From: Pseudomonas sp. JQ170C
GTDB lineage: Bacteria; Pseudomonadota; Gammaproteobacteria; Pseudomonadales; Pseudomonadaceae
Direction: 5' to 3'
NCBI RefSeq assembly: GCF_035581345.1
Contig: NZ_CP141608.1
Span: 5,672,501-5,736,500 of the forward strand
Length of the DNA stretch: 64,000 bases
Below the pieces are notes generated by a model. That model was not told where the DNA came from and ran no database searches. It worked only from the letters and a program-made list of their open reading frames with translations. The translations under genes and the position numbers were made by a program. Below, in pieces: positions 48,732 to 58,282 of this stretch. Position 1 is the first letter of the stretch. Every line of letters starts with the position of its first letter.

Positions 48732-49814
48732 TCAGATCAGAATCTTGCCATGGCGCACGAAGGTCGGCTTGACCACCCGCACCGGGTACCACTTGCCGCG
48801 AATCTCCACCTCGGCACGATCGGCGGTTGCCATCGGCACCCGCGCCAGCGCGATCGACTTGCTCAGCGTAGGGGAGAAACTACCACTGGTGATCTCTCCT
48901 TCGCCAATACCGTTGACGCGAACCACCTGATGGGCGCGCAGTACGCCACGCTCCTCGAGCACCAGGCCGACGAGTTTCTGCTCGACGCCGTGCTCGATTT
49001 CCGCCAGCAAACCATTGCGGCCAATGAAGTCGCGACCGGCCGGCTCCCAGGCGATGCTCCAGCCAAGGTTCGAGGTCAGGGGGGTATGGGCCTGGTCAAT
49101 GTCCTGGCCGTACAGGTTCATGCCCGCTTCAAGGCGCAAGGTATCGCGTGCCCCCAGGCCGCTTGGGGCGATGCCCGCGCCCACCAGGTCGTTGAAGAAC
49201 GCCGGGGCCTGCAGGGCCGGCAGGATGATTTCCAGGCCGTCTTCACCGGTGTAGCCGGTGCGAGCGATAAACCAGTCACCTTCGGCACGGCCTCCAAAGG
49301 GTTTGAGGTCGCGGATCAGGGCGGAGCGCGCCGCGCTGACCAATTCGGCGACCCTGGCCCTGGCTTCGGGACCCTGAATGGCAAGAATGGCCAGTTCCGG
49401 ACGCTCATGCAGCTCGACCTCGTAGCTGCCTTTGCAGGCATCGAGCCAGGCCATGTCCTGGTCGCGGGTCGAGGCGTTGACCACCAGGCGATAACCGTCA
49501 TCGCAGCGGTAGACAATCATGTCGTCGATCACAAAGCCTTGCTCGTCGAGCATGGTGCTGTACAGGGCTTTGCCAGGTTCGTTCAAACGACCGACGTCGT
49601 TGGCCAGCAGATGCTGCAACCAGACTTCGGCCTGCGCGCCTTGAACATCGATCACGGTCATATGGGAAACATCGAACACCCCACAGTCACGGCGCACCTG
49701 ATGGTGCTCCTCGACCTGCGAGCCATAATGCAGGGGCATGTCCCAACCGCCAAAATCGACCATCTTGGCGCCTAGCGCCAGGTGCAGGTCATAAAGAGGC
49801 GTACGCTGTCCCAT
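48732..49814 (-). CDS. gcvT: Glycine cleavage system aminomethyltransferase GcvT
   Basis: T protein; moves the methylene group from the H protein to tetrahydrofolate and releases ammonia. The 360-residue protein has the GcvT N-terminal folate-binding domain (LYDLHLALGAKMVDFGGWDMPLHYGS, GVFDVSHMTVIDVQG with the catalytic Asp) and the C-terminal barrel (about 280-360). AAGGAGAAA precedes the ATG. First gene of the operon. The 123-base leader lacks recognisable tandem glycine riboswitch features but carries a perfect 10-bp inverted repeat (49861-49870/49909-49918). Confidence 0.96.
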   Translation of the reverse strand: MGQRTPLYDLHLALGAKMVDFGGWDMPLHYGSQVEEHHQVRRDCGVFDVSHMTVIDVQGAQAEVWLQHLLANDVGRLNEPGKALYSTMLDEQGFVIDDMIVYRCDDGYRLVVNASTRDQDMAWLDACKGSYEVELHERPELAILAIQGPEARARVAELVSAARSALIRDLKPFGGRAEGDWFIARTGYTGEDGLEIILPALQAPAFFNDLVGAGIAPSGLGARDTLRLEAGMNLYGQDIDQAHTPLTSNLGWSIAWEPAGRDFIGRNGLLAEIEHGVEQKLVGLVLEERGVLRAHQVVRVNGIGEGEITSGSFSPTLSKSIALARVPMATADRAEVEIRGKWYPVRVVKPTFVRHGKILI

Positions 49815-49937
49815 GGGTTTCTCCTTCCGGGCGTGGCGAAGCTAGCGGCTGAAGGCAGCGTTGCAGCTACCTGGTCTGTAGGACCGACCGCAGCGAATGC
49901 CGCGCATTGTAGCTGCAAGCTGAAAGGCTTACACCCT

Positions 49938-51560
49938 TCAGCGCGTTTGACCGATGTGCCTGGCTGAACGTCGAATCAGACCGATGACCGGCAACAGGCC
50001 GACCAGGATCAGCGTCAGGGCAGGCAACGAGGCCCGCGCCCATTCGCCTTCGCTGGTCATTTCAAATACGCGCACCGCCAGTGTGTCCCAGCCGAACGGG
50101 CGCATCAGCAAGGTCGCTGGCATTTCCTTGAGCACATCGACGAACACCAGCAAGGCTGCACTCAAGGCGCCGGGTACCAGCAACGGCAGATACACCTTGA
50201 AAAACAATCTTGGGCCACTGACACCCAGGCTGCGGGAGGCCTCGGGCAGCGACGGCCGAATCCGGTCCAGGCTGTTTTCCAGCGGGCCGTAGGCCACAGC
50301 AATGAAGCGCACCAGGTACGCCAGCAACAACGCGAACAGACTGCCCAGCAGCAACGGCCTGCCTGCACCTCCCAGCCAGGTCGAGAGCGGAACGACCAAG
50401 TGGTTGTCGAGGTAACTGAACGCCAACATGATCGACACCGCCAGTACCGAGCCTGGCAGTGCATAGCCAAGGTTGGCCAGGCCGACACCGGCCCCTATGG
50501 CCGTGGTCGGCGCCTGACGCCGGGCAAAGGCCAGCACCAGCGCCACACACACCGTGATCAACGCCGCCATCGTCCCCAGGTAGAGGGTATGCAGGATCAA
50601 GGCGGCATACCGCTCATCAAGGTCAAACCGCCCCCGCTGCCAGAACCACACCAACAACTGGACAACCGGAATGACAAACGCGCAGGCAAACACCAGCAGG
50701 CACCAGCCACTGGCTGCCAGCGCCTTGATACCACGCAGGTGGTACAGCGCCTTGCCCCTTGGCCGCTCATTACTGCCACGTACCGCGCCACGGGCTCGCC
50801 GCTCGCTGTACAACACCAGCATCACCACCAACAGCAACAGACTGGCAAGTTGAGCCGCACTGGAAAGGCTGAAGAAGCCGTACCAGGTCTTGTAGATCGC
50901 GGTGGTGAAGGTGTCGAAGTTGAACACCGAGACGGCGCCGAAATCCGCCAGCGTCTCCATCAACGCCAAGGCGACACCCGCACCGATGGCCGGGCGGGCC
51001 ATGGGCATTGCCACTCGCCAGAACGCTTGCAAGGGCGAGTGACCCAGCACCCGCGCAGCCTCCATCAGGCCTTTGCCCTGGGCCATGAACGCGGTGCGCG
51101 CCAGCAGGTAGACGTAGGGGTAGAACACCAGCACCAGGACAATGATCACCCCGCCGGTGGAGCGCACCCGTGGCAAGCGCAGGGGGCCGAACCACTCACG
51201 CAGCAGGGTTTGCACCGGTCCCGAAAAATCCAGCAGGCCGACAAAAACGAACGCCAGCACGTACGCGGGGATGGCAAACGGCAGCATCAGTGCCCAGTCC
51301 AGCCAGCGTCGCCCGGGGAATTCGCAGAGGCTGGTGAGCCAGGCCAGGCTCACGCCCAGCACGGTAACGCCCATGCCCACACCGACAATCAGCGTCAGGG
51401 TGTTGCCCAACAAGCGGCTCATCTGGGTGTCGAGCAGGTGCGACCAGATCTGCATGTCGATCGACTGCCAGGACAACAGCAGCACGCTCAGGGGCAGCAG
51501 CACCAGGGCAGCAATGACAAAAACCAGGGGATACCAGCGGCGTTGGGCGGGGTGAGCCAA
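49938..51560 (-). CDS. Ferric iron ABC transporter permease (FbpB type)
   Basis: Double-length inner-membrane permease of the FbpB/AfuB/SfuB class: about 540 residues and roughly 12 membrane segments as two fused BPD_transp_1 halves, with EAA loops EAARVLGHSPLQAFWRVAMPMARPAIGAG and EASRSLGVSGPRLFFKVYLPLLVPGALSA. The likely start is TTG at 51560 (LAHPAQRRWYPLVF); an ATG at 51617 would run through a REP element and add 19 odd residues. The binding protein gene lies upstream (gap about 108 bases). No ATPase gene is in the window, so one must be encoded elsewhere. Confidence 0.85.
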   Translation of the reverse strand: MAHPAQRRWYPLVFVIAALVLLPLSVLLLSWQSIDMQIWSHLLDTQMSRLLGNTLTLIVGVGMGVTVLGVSLAWLTSLCEFPGRRWLDWALMLPFAIPAYVLAFVFVGLLDFSGPVQTLLREWFGPLRLPRVRSTGGVIIVLVLVFYPYVYLLARTAFMAQGKGLMEAARVLGHSPLQAFWRVAMPMARPAIGAGVALALMETLADFGAVSVFNFDTFTTAIYKTWYGFFSLSSAAQLASLLLLVVMLVLYSERRARGAVRGSNERPRGKALYHLRGIKALAASGWCLLVFACAFVIPVVQLLVWFWQRGRFDLDERYAALILHTLYLGTMAALITVCVALVLAFARRQAPTTAIGAGVGLANLGYALPGSVLAVSIMLAFSYLDNHLVVPLSTWLGGAGRPLLLGSLFALLLAYLVRFIAVAYGPLENSLDRIRPSLPEASRSLGVSGPRLFFKVYLPLLVPGALSAALLVFVDVLKEMPATLLMRPFGWDTLAVRVFEMTSEGEWARASLPALTLILVGLLPVIGLIRRSARHIGQTR

Positions 51561-51576
51561 AACAAAAATCTCGATA

Positions 51577-51645
51577 GTAGGAGCGGGCTTGCCCCGCGAT
51601 CCCATCAGGCGGCACAAGGCCGCTCCTGCAAATACAGGAGCGGCC
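51577..51645. repeat. REP half-site plus hairpin between the iron-binding protein and permease genes
   Basis: A single REP arm (51577-51600, gtaggagcgggcttgccccg...) is followed by a separate stem ggccgctcctg/caggagcggcc (51618-51628/51635-51645). On the minus strand the stem comes 23 bases after the binding-protein stop and before the permease, so it can lower downstream expression. Confidence 0.75.
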
Positions 51646-51668
51646 TCATGAAGGATAAAGCCTTGCGC

Positions 51669-52670
51669 TTAGTTCCAGCCAGCCCGATCCATCAAGCGAA
51701 TGGCTTCAGCCTGACGCTTGCCAGCGATTTCCACCGGGATGGAGTCAGCTTTGAACGAGCCCCAGGCGGCGACCTCTTCCGATGGCTTCACTTTAGGGTT
51801 GGCCGGGAATTCCTGGTTCACATCCGCGAAGAGCTTCTGGGCTTCTTCACCGGTCATCCACTCGACCAGCTTTTTGGCAGCCTCTGGATGCGGTGCGTAC
51901 TTGGTCAGGCCGATACCCGAGAGGTTGACGTGTACACCGCGGTCAGCCTGGTTAGGCCAGAACAGCTTGACGGCCAGATTCGGGTTTTCCTTGTGCAGGC
52001 GACCGTAGTAGTACGTGTTGACGATACCGACATCGCACTGGCCGGCATTGATGGCCTGCAGCAGCGCGGTGTCATCGGAGAACACATCGGTGGACAGGTT
52101 GTTGACCCAGCCCTTGATGATTTCCTCGGTTTTCTTCTCGCCGTGGGTTTCGATCAGGGTGGCGGTCAGCGACTGGTTATAAACCTTCTTCGCCGTACGC
52201 AGGCACAGGCGACCTTCCCAGTTCTTGTCGGCCAGGGCTTCATAGGTGCTCAGCTCTTCCGGTTTGACCCGCTCGGTGGAGTAGGCGATGGTCCGGGCGC
52301 GCAGGCTCAGGCCGGTCCAGTCGTGGGACGTGGCGCGGTACTGCTTGGGAATGTTGGCGTCGATGACATCGGACTTGATCGGCTGCAGGATGCCCATCTG
52401 CTCGGCCTGCCAGAGGTTACCGGCATCGACGGTGAGCAGCAGGTCGGCGGTGGCATTCTGGCCTTCAGCCTTGATGCGCTGCATCAGCGGCGCTTCCTTG
52501 TCGGTGATGAACTTCACCTTCACGCCGGTCTTGGCGGTGTAGGCGTCGAACACCGGCTTGATCAGCTCGTCGATGCGCGAGGAATACACCACCACCTCGT
52601 CCGCCGCCTGGGCTGTGCCGCCCAACAGGGTCAGAGCCAGGGCGGCCAAAACGTGCTTGCGTGGCAACAT
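51669..52670 (-). CDS. Ferric iron-binding periplasmic protein (FbpA type)
   Basis: Extracellular solute-binding protein that brings Fe(III) to the permease. The 333-residue precursor has the signal [22 protein letters not shown] before [23 protein letters not shown] Tyr cluster in [16 protein letters not shown] provides the usual tyrosine iron ligands of FbpA. First gene of the unit; a promoter and possibly Fur control are expected in 52671-52772, but I do not see a clear Fur box. Confidence 0.9.
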   Translation of the reverse strand: MLPRKHVLAALALTLLGGTAQAADEVVVYSSRIDELIKPVFDAYTAKTGVKVKFITDKEAPLMQRIKAEGQNATADLLLTVDAGNLWQAEQMGILQPIKSDVIDANIPKQYRATSHDWTGLSLRARTIAYSTERVKPEELSTYEALADKNWEGRLCLRTAKKVYNQSLTATLIETHGEKKTEEIIKGWVNNLSTDVFSDDTALLQAINAGQCDVGIVNTYYYGRLHKENPNLAVKLFWPNQADRGVHVNLSGIGLTKYAPHPEAAKKLVEWMTGEEAQKLFADVNQEFPANPKVKPSEEVAAWGSFKADSIPVEIAGKRQAEAIRLMDRAGWN

Positions 52671-52772
52671 GGTGCGGTCCTCGGAGATAAATAGAGGCGC
52701 AAATGGTAGTTAATCCCATTTGCCTTCTCAACCGAACTCACCAGGGAGGAGTTACCAGATGTTACCGAAACA

Positions 52773-53996
52773 TCAAGCGCGTGCCAGTTCCGGCAGATCA
52801 CCACTCAGGCCCATGGCCTGGCGAACGAACAGCGCCTTGGCCTCGGGCAGTTGCTCGACCCATTTCAGGCCACTGTTGCGCAACCAGCGCAGCGGCAGTG
52901 GGTCGGCCTGGAACAAGCGCTCGAAACCCTCCATGGCCGCCATCAGCGCCAGGTTGTGCGGCATGCGCCGGCGCTCGTAGCGGCTCAACACACGTACATC
53001 GGCCAACCGCTCGCCGCGTTCATAGGCATGTTGCAGCTCCTCGGCCAGCACGGCGGCATCGAGAAAGCCCAGGTTGACGCCCTGCCCGGCCAGCGGGTGG
53101 ATGGTGTGAGCGGCATCGCCGATCAGGGCCAAGCCTTCGGCCACATAACGCTTGGCATGACGCTGGCGCAACGGCACACAGACCCGAGGGTCGGCCTGCA
53201 GCACCGCGCCGAGTCGGCCTTCAAAGGCGCGCTCAAGCTCGGCACAGAAGGCGTCGTCTGGCAGGCTCATCAGGTGCTCGGCCTGCTCCGGCGTGGTCGA
53301 CCAGACAATCGAGCACCAGTCTTGCTGGCCATCGCGCAGCAGCGGCAGGAAGGCCAGCGGACCGTCATCGGTGAAACGCTGCCAGGCCGTCGCCTGGTGC
53401 GGTTTGGCGCAGCGCACGCTGGTGACGATGGCGTGATGCAGGTAATCCCACTCGCGGGTTTCGCAACCGGTCAGGCGGCGCACTGCAGAGTTGGCGCCAT
53501 CAGCAGCAATCACCAGGGGTGCACGCAAGGTGCGGCCATCGGCGAGTGTCAGCAGCCAGTCGTCACCCGAACGGCGCATCTGTTCCAGTCGCGCGTTGGC
53601 CAGCAGGCCGATTTCGCTGTCGTGCAGGCGCTCGAGCAACGCATCCTGCACCACGCGGTTCTCGACAATGTGCCCCAGTACGTCGGCGTGCACACTGGCG
53701 GCTGAGAAGTGGATCTGGCCGGTGCCGCTGCCATCCCAGACACGCATGTCCGAGTAAGGGCTCAAACGTCGATCGCTGACGCCCTGCCAGGCGCCCACCC
53801 GTTCGAGGATGCGCTGGCTGGCCATCGACAAGGCGCTGACGCGCGGCTCGAAGGCAGACTGGTCATCGAAGGGTTTGATCGACAGCGGGCTGCCATCGAG
53901 CAGGAGTATGTCCAGGCCGCTGTGCTGCAATGCCAGGGCCAGGGCGCTGCCGACCATACCGGCACCGACAATCAACAGATCTGCGCGCATTTCCAT
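52773..53996 (-). CDS. ubiI: FAD-dependent ubiquinone hydroxylase UbiI (VisC)
   Basis: UbiH/UbiF/VisC/COQ6-family monooxygenase; UbiI hydroxylates ring carbon 5 in ubiquinone synthesis. The 407-residue protein has the FAD dinucleotide fold LLIVGAGMVGSALALALQHSGL at the N terminus, the mid DG motif VIAADGANSAVRR, and GDAAHTIHPLAGQGVNLGFLDA near residue 295. Identity as UbiI rather than UbiF rests on the conserved pepP-ubiH-ubiI order known from E. coli. The hotdog-fold gene ends three bases before it. Confidence 0.87.
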   Translation of the reverse strand: MEMRADLLIVGAGMVGSALALALQHSGLDILLLDGSPLSIKPFDDQSAFEPRVSALSMASQRILERVGAWQGVSDRRLSPYSDMRVWDGSGTGQIHFSAASVHADVLGHIVENRVVQDALLERLHDSEIGLLANARLEQMRRSGDDWLLTLADGRTLRAPLVIAADGANSAVRRLTGCETREWDYLHHAIVTSVRCAKPHQATAWQRFTDDGPLAFLPLLRDGQQDWCSIVWSTTPEQAEHLMSLPDDAFCAELERAFEGRLGAVLQADPRVCVPLRQRHAKRYVAEGLALIGDAAHTIHPLAGQGVNLGFLDAAVLAEELQHAYERGERLADVRVLSRYERRRMPHNLALMAAMEGFERLFQADPLPLRWLRNSGLKWVEQLPEAKALFVRQAMGLSGDLPELARA

Positions 53997-53999
53997 GCC

Positions 54000-54482
54000 T
54001 TAAGCCTGTCTCGCTTGCGGCTTGAGCCGCACATAAAGGGTTTTGTCGACCCGTGCCACCAGCTCGCCGGCAGCATCTCGGATATCGACCTGAAGTCGTG
54101 GCAGGTATTTCTTGCCGCCTGCGGTGTGCTCGCGAATATCACTCAGCAAGGCGTCATCTATGTGTAGGTCGGCAAAAACCGGGCCTTTGCCCGGTGAAAT
54201 GAAGTCGATGCTGGCGGCCTTGTCCCAGACGATGTATTCGCGGCCCAGCAGCTCCATCAGCATCAGCATGTAGAACGGATCGACCATTGAATACAGGCTG
54301 CCGCCGAACTGGGTATGGACATAGTTGCGGTTGAACCAGTGCAGGCCCATGCGCACCTTCACCTGGTGCAGGTCAGGGCTGATGCTCAGCACGCGGATAC
54401 CGGCACCGATGTATGGCGGGTAGAAATTCAGCCGCCAGCGCAGCAGGCGCGCACGCCGTGCCAGTTTTCGCGAGTCGCTCAT
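54000..54482 (-). CDS. DUF4442 hotdog-fold protein (thioesterase-like)
   Basis: A 160-residue protein with hotdog-fold features: VKVRMGLHWFNRNYVHTQFGGSLYSMVDPFYMLMLMELLG around a central helix, then VWDKAASIDFISPGKGPVFADL. Fits DUF4442/YiiD_C-type acyl thioesterase relatives. It lies tightly between ubiH and ubiI (gaps of 2 and 3 bases), so it is co-transcribed with ubiquinone synthesis genes. No catalytic assignment can be made. Confidence 0.82.
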   Translation of the reverse strand: MSDSRKLARRARLLRWRLNFYPPYIGAGIRVLSISPDLHQVKVRMGLHWFNRNYVHTQFGGSLYSMVDPFYMLMLMELLGREYIVWDKAASIDFISPGKGPVFADLHIDDALLSDIREHTAGGKKYLPRLQVDIRDAAGELVARVDKTLYVRLKPQARQA

Positions 54483-54484
54483 AC

Positions 54485-55678
54485 TCAGCTCCGCGGGTCC
54501 GGACGGGTTCCTAGGCCCATGGCCTGACGGGCGAACCAGCGCTTGGCCGGCGGCAACAGATCCAGGCCCAGCAGCCCCAGGTTACGTCCGGCAGCCACCA
54601 ACGGCTGCGCGCTGCCAAACAACCGGGTAACGCGGTCGGAGAAGCCCACCGTCAGGTCCTGATCCAGGCGCTGACGCTCGCGGTAGGCCTGCAGGGTGGC
54701 GAAATCGCCGGGGACCGCCGGGCCTGCCAGCAGCCCTTCGGCCAGTGACTGCACATCGCGCAGCGACAGATTGAATCCTTGCCCGGCGATCGGGTGCAGG
54801 CTGTGAGCAGCATTGCCCAGCACGACCAGGTGCGAGCGCACCTGTTCCTGCGCTTCAACCAATGACAAGGGGTACAGATGCCGCGCACCGACCTGACGCA
54901 ACGTGCCCAGGCGATAACCGAACACGCCCTGCAACTCGGACAAGAAGCTGCGTTCGTCCAGCTCGGCCAGGCGCTTTGCGTCCATGCCGGCGCGGGTCCA
55001 GACCAGCGCACAGCGGTTTTCCGGCAACGGCAGAAGGGCCATCGGGCCTTCATCGGTGAAGCGCTCGAACGCCTGCCCGCAATGGGCTTCGCTCGGGGTG
55101 ATATTGGCGATCAGCGCGCTCTGGTTATACGGCCGCTGGCTGACATGAATGCCCAGTTGTTCACGCAGCCCCGAACGGCCGCCATCGGCCAGGACGGCCA
55201 GGTCGCACTCAACGGTGGTGTCATCATCGAGCGACAGCCGATAGCCGTCTTCGAGGGCCTGCATCGCGGTGACTTGCGCCGGGCAGCGCCAGCTGACCAC
55301 GTCGGCATCAAGGCCTTTCCACAAGCATTGGCCGAGCCAGGCGTTTTCCACCACATAGCCCAGGGCCGGGACGCCCTCCTCCAGCGCATCCAGGCGCGTG
55401 GCGCCGAAGCGACCGCGGTCGGAAACCTGGATCTGCCGAATAGGCTCGGCGCGTCGGCTGATCTGCTGCCAAAGCCCCAAGCGCTCGTAGATCTGGCGGG
55501 TACCAAAGGACAACGCCGAGGAACGTGCGTCATAACTTGGCTGATAGGTATCGCCCGGCGCGAAGGGCTCGATCAGCAGAATGCTCCAGCCACGCGCCTT
55601 GGCGCCGGCCTGCAAGGCAAGGGCCAGGCTGGCGCCAACCAGGCCACCACCGATAATTGCCAGGTTCACCCGGCTCAT
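54485..55678 (-). CDS. ubiH: 2-octaprenyl-6-methoxyphenol hydroxylase UbiH
   Basis: FAD-dependent hydroxylase for ring carbon 1 in ubiquinone synthesis. The 397-residue protein has NLAIIGGGLVGASLALALQ at the N terminus, AVLADGGRSGLREQ in the middle and LGNAAHSLHPIAGQGFNLSLRDVQ near residue 290. Overlaps the end of pepP by four bases and is followed by the hotdog gene, matching pepP-ubiH order in gammaproteobacteria. Confidence 0.94.
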   Translation of the reverse strand: MSRVNLAIIGGGLVGASLALALQAGAKARGWSILLIEPFAPGDTYQPSYDARSSALSFGTRQIYERLGLWQQISRRAEPIRQIQVSDRGRFGATRLDALEEGVPALGYVVENAWLGQCLWKGLDADVVSWRCPAQVTAMQALEDGYRLSLDDDTTVECDLAVLADGGRSGLREQLGIHVSQRPYNQSALIANITPSEAHCGQAFERFTDEGPMALLPLPENRCALVWTRAGMDAKRLAELDERSFLSELQGVFGYRLGTLRQVGARHLYPLSLVEAQEQVRSHLVVLGNAAHSLHPIAGQGFNLSLRDVQSLAEGLLAGPAVPGDFATLQAYRERQRLDQDLTVGFSDRVTRLFGSAQPLVAAGRNLGLLGLDLLPPAKRWFARQAMGLGTRPDPRS

Positions 55679-57009
55679 GCCGCGACACTGCGCGCTGCAG
55701 CCATCACGGCTTCGATTTCGGCGACCGTTTTCGGCACGCCGGAGGTCAGGATTTCACAGCCCTGCTTGGTTACCACTACGTCATCCTCGATACGTACACC
55801 AATGCCACGCCATTTCTTTGCGACGCTCTGGTTGTCGGCACCGATGTAGATACCCGGTTCCACGGTCAGGGCCATGCCCGACTCAAGCACGCGCCACTGG
55901 CCACCCACCTTGTATTCGCCGACATCGTGTACATCCATGCCCAGCCAGTGCCCGGCGCGGTGCATATAAAAGGCCCGGTAGGCCTCGCTCTCGATCAGTT
56001 CCTCGACCTTACCCTTGAGCAGGCCAAGCTCCACCAACCCTTCGGTAATCACCTGCACGGTTGCCTCATGGGCATGGTTCCAGTGCTTGCCTGGAGCGAT
56101 CACCGCAAAGGCTGCCTCCTGGGCCTTGAGCACCAGCTCATAGATTGCCTTTTGTTCCGGCGAAAACCGGCCGCTGACCGGGAAAGTGCGCGTAATGTCA
56201 CTGGCGTAGCAATCAATCTCGCACCCGGCGTCAATCAGCACCAGGTCGCCCTCTTTGAGCAGTGCATCGTTCTCCTGGTAGTGAAGGATGCAGCTGTTGC
56301 GCCCGGCAGCAACGATCGAGCCGTAGGCCGGCATCTTCGCCCCGCCCTTGCGGAACTCGTAGTCCAGTTCGGCTTCCAGGCTGTACTCGCGCAAACCCGC
56401 GCGGCAGGCCTGCATGGCCCGCACATGGGCGCGCGCGGAAATCTCGGCGGCCTCGCGCATCACTTTCACTTCTGCTGCCGATTTATACAGGCGCATGTCG
56501 TGAAGCAGATGATCCAGGGCAACGAATTCTTTCGGCGGCTGGGCTCCGAGGCGGGCCTTGGAGCGGATCACGTTGATCCACTCCATCAGGTGCCGATCGA
56601 ACTCGGGATTGCTGCCCATGGCCGAATAGACCCGGTCGCGGCCTTCGATCAGGCCGGGCAGGATGTCGTCGATATCGGTAATGGGAAAGGCGTCGTCGGC
56701 GCCGAAGTCGCGGATCGCGCCTTCCTGGCCGGCGCGCAGGCCATCCCAGAGCTCGCGCTCCGGGTTGCGCTCGCGGCAGAACAGCACAAATTCGCCGTGC
56801 TCCCGGCCGGGGATCAGGGCAATCACCGCCTCGGGCTCGGGAAAGCCGCTCAGGTACTGGAAGTCGCTGTCCTGTCGATACACATGCTCAACGTCACGGT
56901 TGCGAATGGCAACCGCGGCGGCAGGCAATATGGCAATGCTGTTGGGCTCCATCTGCGCCATCAGCGCCTTGCGTCGACGGGCGTATTCCGACTTGGGGAT
57001 ATGGCTCAT
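55675..57009 (-). CDS. pepP: Xaa-Pro aminopeptidase PepP
   Basis: Manganese aminopeptidase P that removes N-terminal residues before proline. The 444-residue protein has the creatinase-like N-terminal domain and the pita-bread C-terminal domain with metal ligands in LVLIDAGCEIDCYASDITRTFPV (two Asp), HRAGHWLGMDVHDVGEY (His), ALTVEPGIYI (Glu) and GIGVRIEDDVVVT (Glu). Length equals E. coli PepP. Overlaps ubiH by four bases; ygfB is 24 bases upstream. Confidence 0.96.
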   Translation of the reverse strand: MSHIPKSEYARRRKALMAQMEPNSIAILPAAAVAIRNRDVEHVYRQDSDFQYLSGFPEPEAVIALIPGREHGEFVLFCRERNPERELWDGLRAGQEGAIRDFGADDAFPITDIDDILPGLIEGRDRVYSAMGSNPEFDRHLMEWINVIRSKARLGAQPPKEFVALDHLLHDMRLYKSAAEVKVMREAAEISARAHVRAMQACRAGLREYSLEAELDYEFRKGGAKMPAYGSIVAAGRNSCILHYQENDALLKEGDLVLIDAGCEIDCYASDITRTFPVSGRFSPEQKAIYELVLKAQEAAFAVIAPGKHWNHAHEATVQVITEGLVELGLLKGKVEELIESEAYRAFYMHRAGHWLGMDVHDVGEYKVGGQWRVLESGMALTVEPGIYIGADNQSVAKKWRGIGVRIEDDVVVTKQGCEILTSGVPKTVAEIEAVMAAARSVAA

Positions 57010-57033
57010 GGGCAGGTGGGTCCCTCTATAGAA

Positions 57034-57588
57034 TCAATGCAGCGAAGGTTTGGCGGCAGGCTCGACTGGCTTGGCCAGCTCCGTGTACAGCAGCAGCGGA
57101 GCGACGCGCAGGTATTCCATGACTTCCATATAGTCGTTTTCGCCGTCTTCGGATTCTTCCAGGGCGTCTTGCACCTGAGAAATGGCGACCAGGTCCTGCA
57201 GCACTTCCTTCGCTTCGGTGCTCAGCTCCTTGCCGCCGGCGTTCAGGCCGAAACCGGAAATGAACCCCTGGCACCATTGACCCAGCGCGGCAGCGCGGTC
57301 GGTCAGGGGCAGATCGTCACCGGGCAACAACAGCACGACGGTGATATCGTCGCTGGTGAGTTCGCCCTTGACCATTTCCTGCAGCCCGATCAAAGCGTTA
57401 CGAACGTTGTCAGAAGGTTCGACCTCGAGCAGCTGTGCGGCGTCAGCCAACCAGCCCTCAGCATCGAAGCCAGCGCCGGCACAGCTGCGCCCGAGCAACA
57501 GCCCGTGCAGTTCGGCAGGGGAAACAGGATGCCCATTGCTGTTGAGCAAGGTGGCGAAGGCGGTGTACGGCGAATTGGTATTGGGCAT
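57034..57588 (-). CDS. ygfB: UPF0149 family protein YgfB
   Basis: A 184-residue member of the YecA/YgfB (UPF0149) family: [30 protein letters not shown] and [37 protein letters not shown]. In P. aeruginosa YgfB lowers expression of ampDh3 and so affects beta-lactam resistance. First gene of the minus-strand ubi operon. A TTG two codons upstream is an alternative start; the ATG is preferred. It faces the divergent zapB-like gene. Confidence 0.93.
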   Translation of the reverse strand: MPNTNSPYTAFATLLNSNGHPVSPAELHGLLLGRSCAGAGFDAEGWLADAAQLLEVEPSDNVRNALIGLQEMVKGELTSDDITVVLLLPGDDLPLTDRAAALGQWCQGFISGFGLNAGGKELSTEAKEVLQDLVAISQVQDALEESEDGENDYMEVMEYLRVAPLLLYTELAKPVEPAAKPSLH

Positions 57589-57740
57589 GGGCAACTAGGC
57601 GCCAGACGGCGCAATGACTAGAATGAAGACCTTGTATCCTAGCACCGGCAGGCGCGCCAAGACCATCGACGCGGCCAACTCGGGGCAGGCCGGGGCATAA
57701 TCCGGGCAACCACCCGCCAGACCGAATCGAGTGGCAACCA

Positions 57741-57950
57741 ATGCAAGAGAACGATCTGCAAACGCTGATGGGCCGATTCGAGCTGCTGATTGAGCGAGTC
57801 GAGCAACTAAAACGGCAAAATGCACTCCTATTAGCTCAGGAAAAGTCCTGGCGCGAGGAGCGCGCCCACCTCATCGAAAAAAACGAAATCGCCCGGCGTA
57901 AGGTCGAATCGATGATTTCGCGGCTCAAGGCCCTGGAGCAAGACTCATGA
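57741..57950 (+). CDS. TIGR02449-type coiled-coil cell division protein (ZapB-like)
   Basis: A 69-residue, almost fully helical protein (LIERVEQLKRQNALLLAQEKSWREERAHLIEKNE) predicted to form a coiled coil, as in the TIGR02449 family found next to zapA. Probably a ZapB-like partner in FtsZ-ring organisation. Its stop overlaps the zapA start as ATGA. Confidence 0.88.
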   Translation: MQENDLQTLMGRFELLIERVEQLKRQNALLLAQEKSWREERAHLIEKNEIARRKVESMISRLKALEQDS

Positions 57951-58264
57951 GTTCAAGCAATAGCGTCACCGTTCAGATCCTCGACAAAGAGTATTCGATC
58001 ATCTGTCCGCCCGAAGAGCGCAGCAACCTGGTCAGTGCTGCCCGCTACCTCGATGGCAAGATGCGCGAGATCCGCAGCAGCGGCAAAGTGATCGGCGCCG
58101 ACCGTATCGCCGTGATGGCGGCGTTGAACATTACCCACGACCTGCTGCACAACCAGGAACGCCCGGAAGTACCCGCCGGTGGCGCGACCCGTGAACAGGT
58201 GCGTGACCTGCTCGATCGTGTCGACCAGGCGCTGGCCGACGATGCGGATACAAAAACCAGTTGA
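57947..58264 (+). CDS. zapA: Cell division protein ZapA
   Basis: Cross-links FtsZ protofilaments at the division ring. The 105-residue protein has the N-terminal ZapA head (VTVQILDKEYSIICPPEERSNLVSAARYLDGKMREIRSSG) and a C-terminal helix for the coiled coil. Coupled to the preceding coiled-coil gene; 6S RNA starts about 20 bases after its stop, the order conserved across gammaproteobacteria. Confidence 0.95.
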   Translation: MSSSNSVTVQILDKEYSIICPPEERSNLVSAARYLDGKMREIRSSGKVIGADRIAVMAALNITHDLLHNQERPEVPAGGATREQVRDLLDRVDQALADDADTKTS

Positions 58265-58282
58265 GTTTCAGTATACTGGCGC

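Noticed and set aside
49815..49937. Glycine riboswitch before gcvT
   Set aside because: The leader is short and lacks the paired aptamer layout expected; only a simple inverted repeat is seen.
50400..52694. A 764-codon open frame on the plus strand
   Set aside because: Runs antisense across both iron-transport genes and through the REP spacer; no motif supports it.
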